Position numbers and translations under genes: made by a program. 7,720 nucleotides of DNA from JAVVTQ01 sp036653595 (GTDB lineage Bacteria > Bacillota > Clostridia > Oscillospirales > Ruminococcaceae): NCBI GenBank assembly GCA_036653595.1, contig JAVVTQ010000056.1, forward strand, positions 1 through 7,720, read 5' to 3'. Below, piece by piece: positions 6,385-7,720 of this stretch. Position 1 is the stretch's first letter. Each line of letters begins with the position of its first letter. Under the pieces are notes generated by a model. It saw nothing but the letters and a program-made list of their open reading frames with translations. It had not been told where the DNA came from and did not search any database.

Positions 6385-6579
6385 TTGGACGGAAAAAATA
6401 GGTCGGACATCAAAATCGGAGCAACCGTCGACATTGTGCTGAAAGCAGACCAGCCGACAGGCAGGCTGACACGCGGCGTTGTCATGCGGATTCTCACAAA
6501 CAGCACGACCCATCCGCACGGCATCAAGGTCATGCTGGAGGACAGGCAGGTTGGACGCGTTCAAGGTATTGTGAAATAA
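6385..6579 (+). CDS. ywbE: YwbE-family (DUF2196) small protein, TTG start
   Basis: Residues 1-64 match the YwbE (DUF2196) family nearly end to end: a DGKNRSDIKIG start, VDIVLKADQPTGRLTRG in the middle, and the highly conserved STHPHGIKV and QVGRVQGI near the end. The family's function is unknown; it is a small, probably cytoplasmic protein. The frame is open much further upstream (to 6265, inside ldhA), but those 40 extra residues do not resemble the family. The TTG at 6385 is preceded by GAGGTG at a five-base spacing and gives the family's usual length of about 65 residues, so I prefer it. The gene lies 22 bases after ldhA and is followed by a strong terminator, so it ends the ldhA operon. 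A functional link to lactate dehydrogenase is not implied by the sequence. Confidence 0.88.
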   Translation: MDGKNRSDIKIGATVDIVLKADQPTGRLTRGVVMRILTNSTTHPHGIKVMLEDRQVGRVQGIVK

Positions 6580-6630
6580 GGGCTCTCATTGCACAAGCTT
6601 TGCGGAATCACTGCGCATAATTTAAAATGT

Positions 6631-6664
6631 CCGCTGCCAAAGACTAGGCGGCGGGCCTTTTTTT
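6631..6664 (+). terminator. Intrinsic terminator after ywbE
   Basis: CCGCTGCC (6631-6638) pairs with GGCGGCGG (6647-6654) over eight bases with one T-G wobble and an eight-base loop. It runs into GCC and then seven T residues (6658-6664). It lies 52 bases after the ywbE stop and closes the ldhA-ywbE transcript. Confidence 0.88.
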
Positions 6665-6813
6665 GCAAAATTATATGATTTTGAACTTTTGCACCTCTGA
6701 ACAAATTACACTTTCTCGTTTTGCCGCAAGTACCGCCCCTGCCTGTTTCTTTTCGCATTTCATAGTCCGTCACACTTATTGCCGCACACAAATACAATAT
6801 AGCGGGAGTCTTT

Positions 6814-6852
6814 ATGAAACGGAGAAATGCTATATGCGTATATATAATGTGA
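6814..6852 (+). CDS. Possible 12-residue leader peptide overlapping the peptidase start
   Basis: An ATG at 6814 follows GGGAG at a six-base spacing, which is a better site than the peptidase's own. It encodes MKRRNAICVYIM and stops at TGA (6850-6852), in a different frame from the peptidase and overlapping its first six codons. It could be a small upstream frame coupling translation to the peptidase, or a chance occurrence. Confidence 0.2.
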   Translation: MKRRNAICVYIM

Positions 6853-7577
6853 ACAGACAAGAGGATGACGTCCGCGATTACAAGCTGCGGCTTGAGCCAA
6901 TCGCGCTTGCACTGCCGAGAAAAATTGATTTGCGGCCGGAATGTCCGCCTGTCTTTAATCAGGGCGAGCTTGGAAGCTGCACGGCAAATGCAGGTGTGGC
7001 AGCGCGTATGATGCTGGGACAAATAAAATTTGTGCTTTCAAGGCTGTATCTTTACTACCGCGAGCGCGAGCTGGAGGGCAATGTCGACGAGGACGCGGGT
7101 GCCACGATGAGGACAATTTGCAGGGCTCTCAAAAAGCACGGCGTTCCAAGAGAAATATTGTGGCCGTACATCATTTCAAACTTCGCCAAAAAGCCAAAGT
7201 TCTGGGCTGACCTCAATGCCAAAAAGTATAAGATTACGGCATATCGCAGCTTTGACTGCCCCACTTGCGGCGACGTAATTGACCAGACAAAGCGATATCT
7301 CGCAGTTAAAAAGCTGCCGGTGCTCATCGGAATAACCGTCTATGAGAGCTTTGAGTCGCTCAAAACCACAAGAACCGGCAAAATCGAGCTACCAATTCCC
7401 CAAAAGGAAAAGGAGCTTGGTGGACACGCGCTTTTGATTGTCGGCTATGACGATCAAAAGCGGCATTTCATAGTCCGAAACAGCTGGGGCAGCAAATGGG
7501 GGGACAAGGGCTATGGATATATGCCCTATGAGTATGTCACACAAAAATTTGCATACGACTTTTGGATTATCGAATAA
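6834..7577 (+). CDS. Papain-family (C1A) cysteine peptidase without signal peptide
   Basis: This 247-residue protein belongs to peptidase family C1A. LPRKIDLRPECPPVFNQG leads to the active site QGELGSCTANA, with the oxyanion glutamine at 43 and the nucleophile Cys49. GGHALLIVGYDD gives His198 and RNSWGSKWGDKGYGYMPYEY gives Asn216, so the full catalytic set is present. Bacterial relatives with the same DLRP...QGxLGSCTANA lead-in and a '..YYxER..EG.VDEDAGA..R' stretch (here about 70-90) are widespread, with unknown substrates. There is no signal peptide or membrane segment and no long inhibitory propeptide, only about 30 residues before the mature-like domain, so it probably acts in the cytoplasm or leaves by an unusual route. 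I chose the ATG at 6834, with GGAG nine bases upstream. The frame is open further upstream to 6663, but that part is not family-like and begins in the preceding terminator. The gene stands alone; the only promoter candidate is a weak TACAAT at 6793-6798. Confidence 0.9.
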   Translation: MRIYNVNRQEDDVRDYKLRLEPIALALPRKIDLRPECPPVFNQGELGSCTANAGVAARMMLGQIKFVLSRLYLYYRERELEGNVDEDAGATMRTICRALKKHGVPREILWPYIISNFAKKPKFWADLNAKKYKITAYRSFDCPTCGDVIDQTKRYLAVKKLPVLIGITVYESFESLKTTRTGKIELPIPQKEKELGGHALLIVGYDDQKRHFIVRNSWGSKWGDKGYGYMPYEYVTQKFAYDFWIIE

Positions 7578-7590
7578 GGATTATCTCAAT

Positions 7591-7685
7591 AGGTCAAGGG
7601 CTTTTAGGTCAAGGGCTTTTAGGTCAGGGACATTTAAATTAAGGGCTAAGGGCATTGAGGTCAAAGGCTTATATTGTCAGGGACT
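7591..7685 (+). repeat. Right repeat array with 15-base tandem units
   Basis: Two identical 15-base units, AGGTCAAGGGCTTTT, stand head to tail at 7591-7605 and 7606-7620, followed by a variant copy at 7621-7635 and further degenerate units to GTCAGGGACT at 7685. Bases 7635-7685 match the reverse complement of 1-50 at about 46 of 51 columns. The array begins 13 bases after the peptidase stop and encodes nothing recognisable. Confidence 0.85.
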
Positions 7686-7714
7686 AAGGGGACGTTTCGA
7701 ATGCGTCCCCTTTT
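7686..7714 (+). terminator. Terminator-like hairpin at the right end
   Basis: AAGGGGACG (7686-7694) pairs with CGTCCCCTT (7704-7712) over nine bases around the loop TTTCGAATG, then TTTT to 7714. It directly abuts the right repeat array, about 108 bases after the peptidase stop. It could terminate the peptidase transcript, or it could be part of a REP-like palindromic repeat, since GGGGACG/CGTCCCC palindromes are frequent in clostridial intergenic regions. Confidence 0.6.
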
Positions 7715-7720
7715 GCCCCC

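Noticed and set aside
6561..7022. A 153-codon minus-strand open frame across the peptidase start
   Set aside because: It is antisense to a clear C1A peptidase and the ywbE terminator, and has no family features.
1..7685. The window as a composite transposon bounded by terminal inverted repeats
   Set aside because: There is no transposase or recombinase, no visible target-site duplication, and the content includes housekeeping genes with normal promoters and terminators. The repeats are degenerate modular arrays rather than sharp transposon ends.
7591..7685. A CRISPR array at the right end
   Set aside because: The 15-base units are directly adjacent or irregularly spaced with no unique spacers of constant length, and no cas genes are present.

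Overview
This 7.7-kb window looks like chromosomal sequence from a low-to-mid GC Gram-positive bacterium, most likely an anaerobic clostridium of the Oscillospiraceae type. The signs are strong purine-rich Shine-Dalgarno sites (GGAGG), TATAAT-type sigma-A promoters with 17-base spacers, hairpin plus T-run terminators, a D-lactate dehydrogenase of fermentative type and a YwbE-family protein. The taxonomic placement is inference; no rRNA or marker phylogeny was possible.

Layout. Bases 1-50 are a repeat whose inverted, nearly identical copy lies at 7635-7685, so the two ends of the window form an inverted pair. Bases 51-339 hold no gene but contain two strong hairpins, one of them a terminator. 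Two minus-strand genes follow: a small DUF1232 (YkvA-like) membrane protein (340-684) and, upstream of it, a four-helix membrane protein with a C-terminal Cys/His metal-binding-like module (770-1477). Both may be transcribed from a promoter at 1515-1543. Next, also on the minus strand with its own promoter and terminator, is a complete isoleucyl-tRNA synthetase of the eukaryote-like type 2 (IleRS2; best start 4804). A 460-base divergent intergenic region holds the ileS promoter and a promoter for the plus-strand genes. On the plus strand come D-lactate dehydrogenase (5325-6362), a 64-residue YwbE-family protein with a TTG start (6385-6579), a terminator, and a papain-family (C1A) cysteine peptidase without a signal peptide (6834-7577). 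The right repeat array and a final terminator-like hairpin close the window.

The genes do not form one pathway: translation (ileS), fermentative NADH reoxidation (ldhA), and accessory or poorly characterised proteins. The most interesting protein feature is in IleRS2: the class I signature HIGH is replaced by GIHH, with its first and third positions swapped, and KMSKS is replaced by RFSKT. From memory of the literature, the GxHH arrangement in IleRS2 accompanies very high resistance to mupirocin. The most interesting DNA feature is the pair of inverted repeat arrays. They could be a dispersed intergenic repeat family, and may also explain why the sequence starts and stops where it does. No CRISPR array, tRNA, rRNA, transposase or phage gene was seen.
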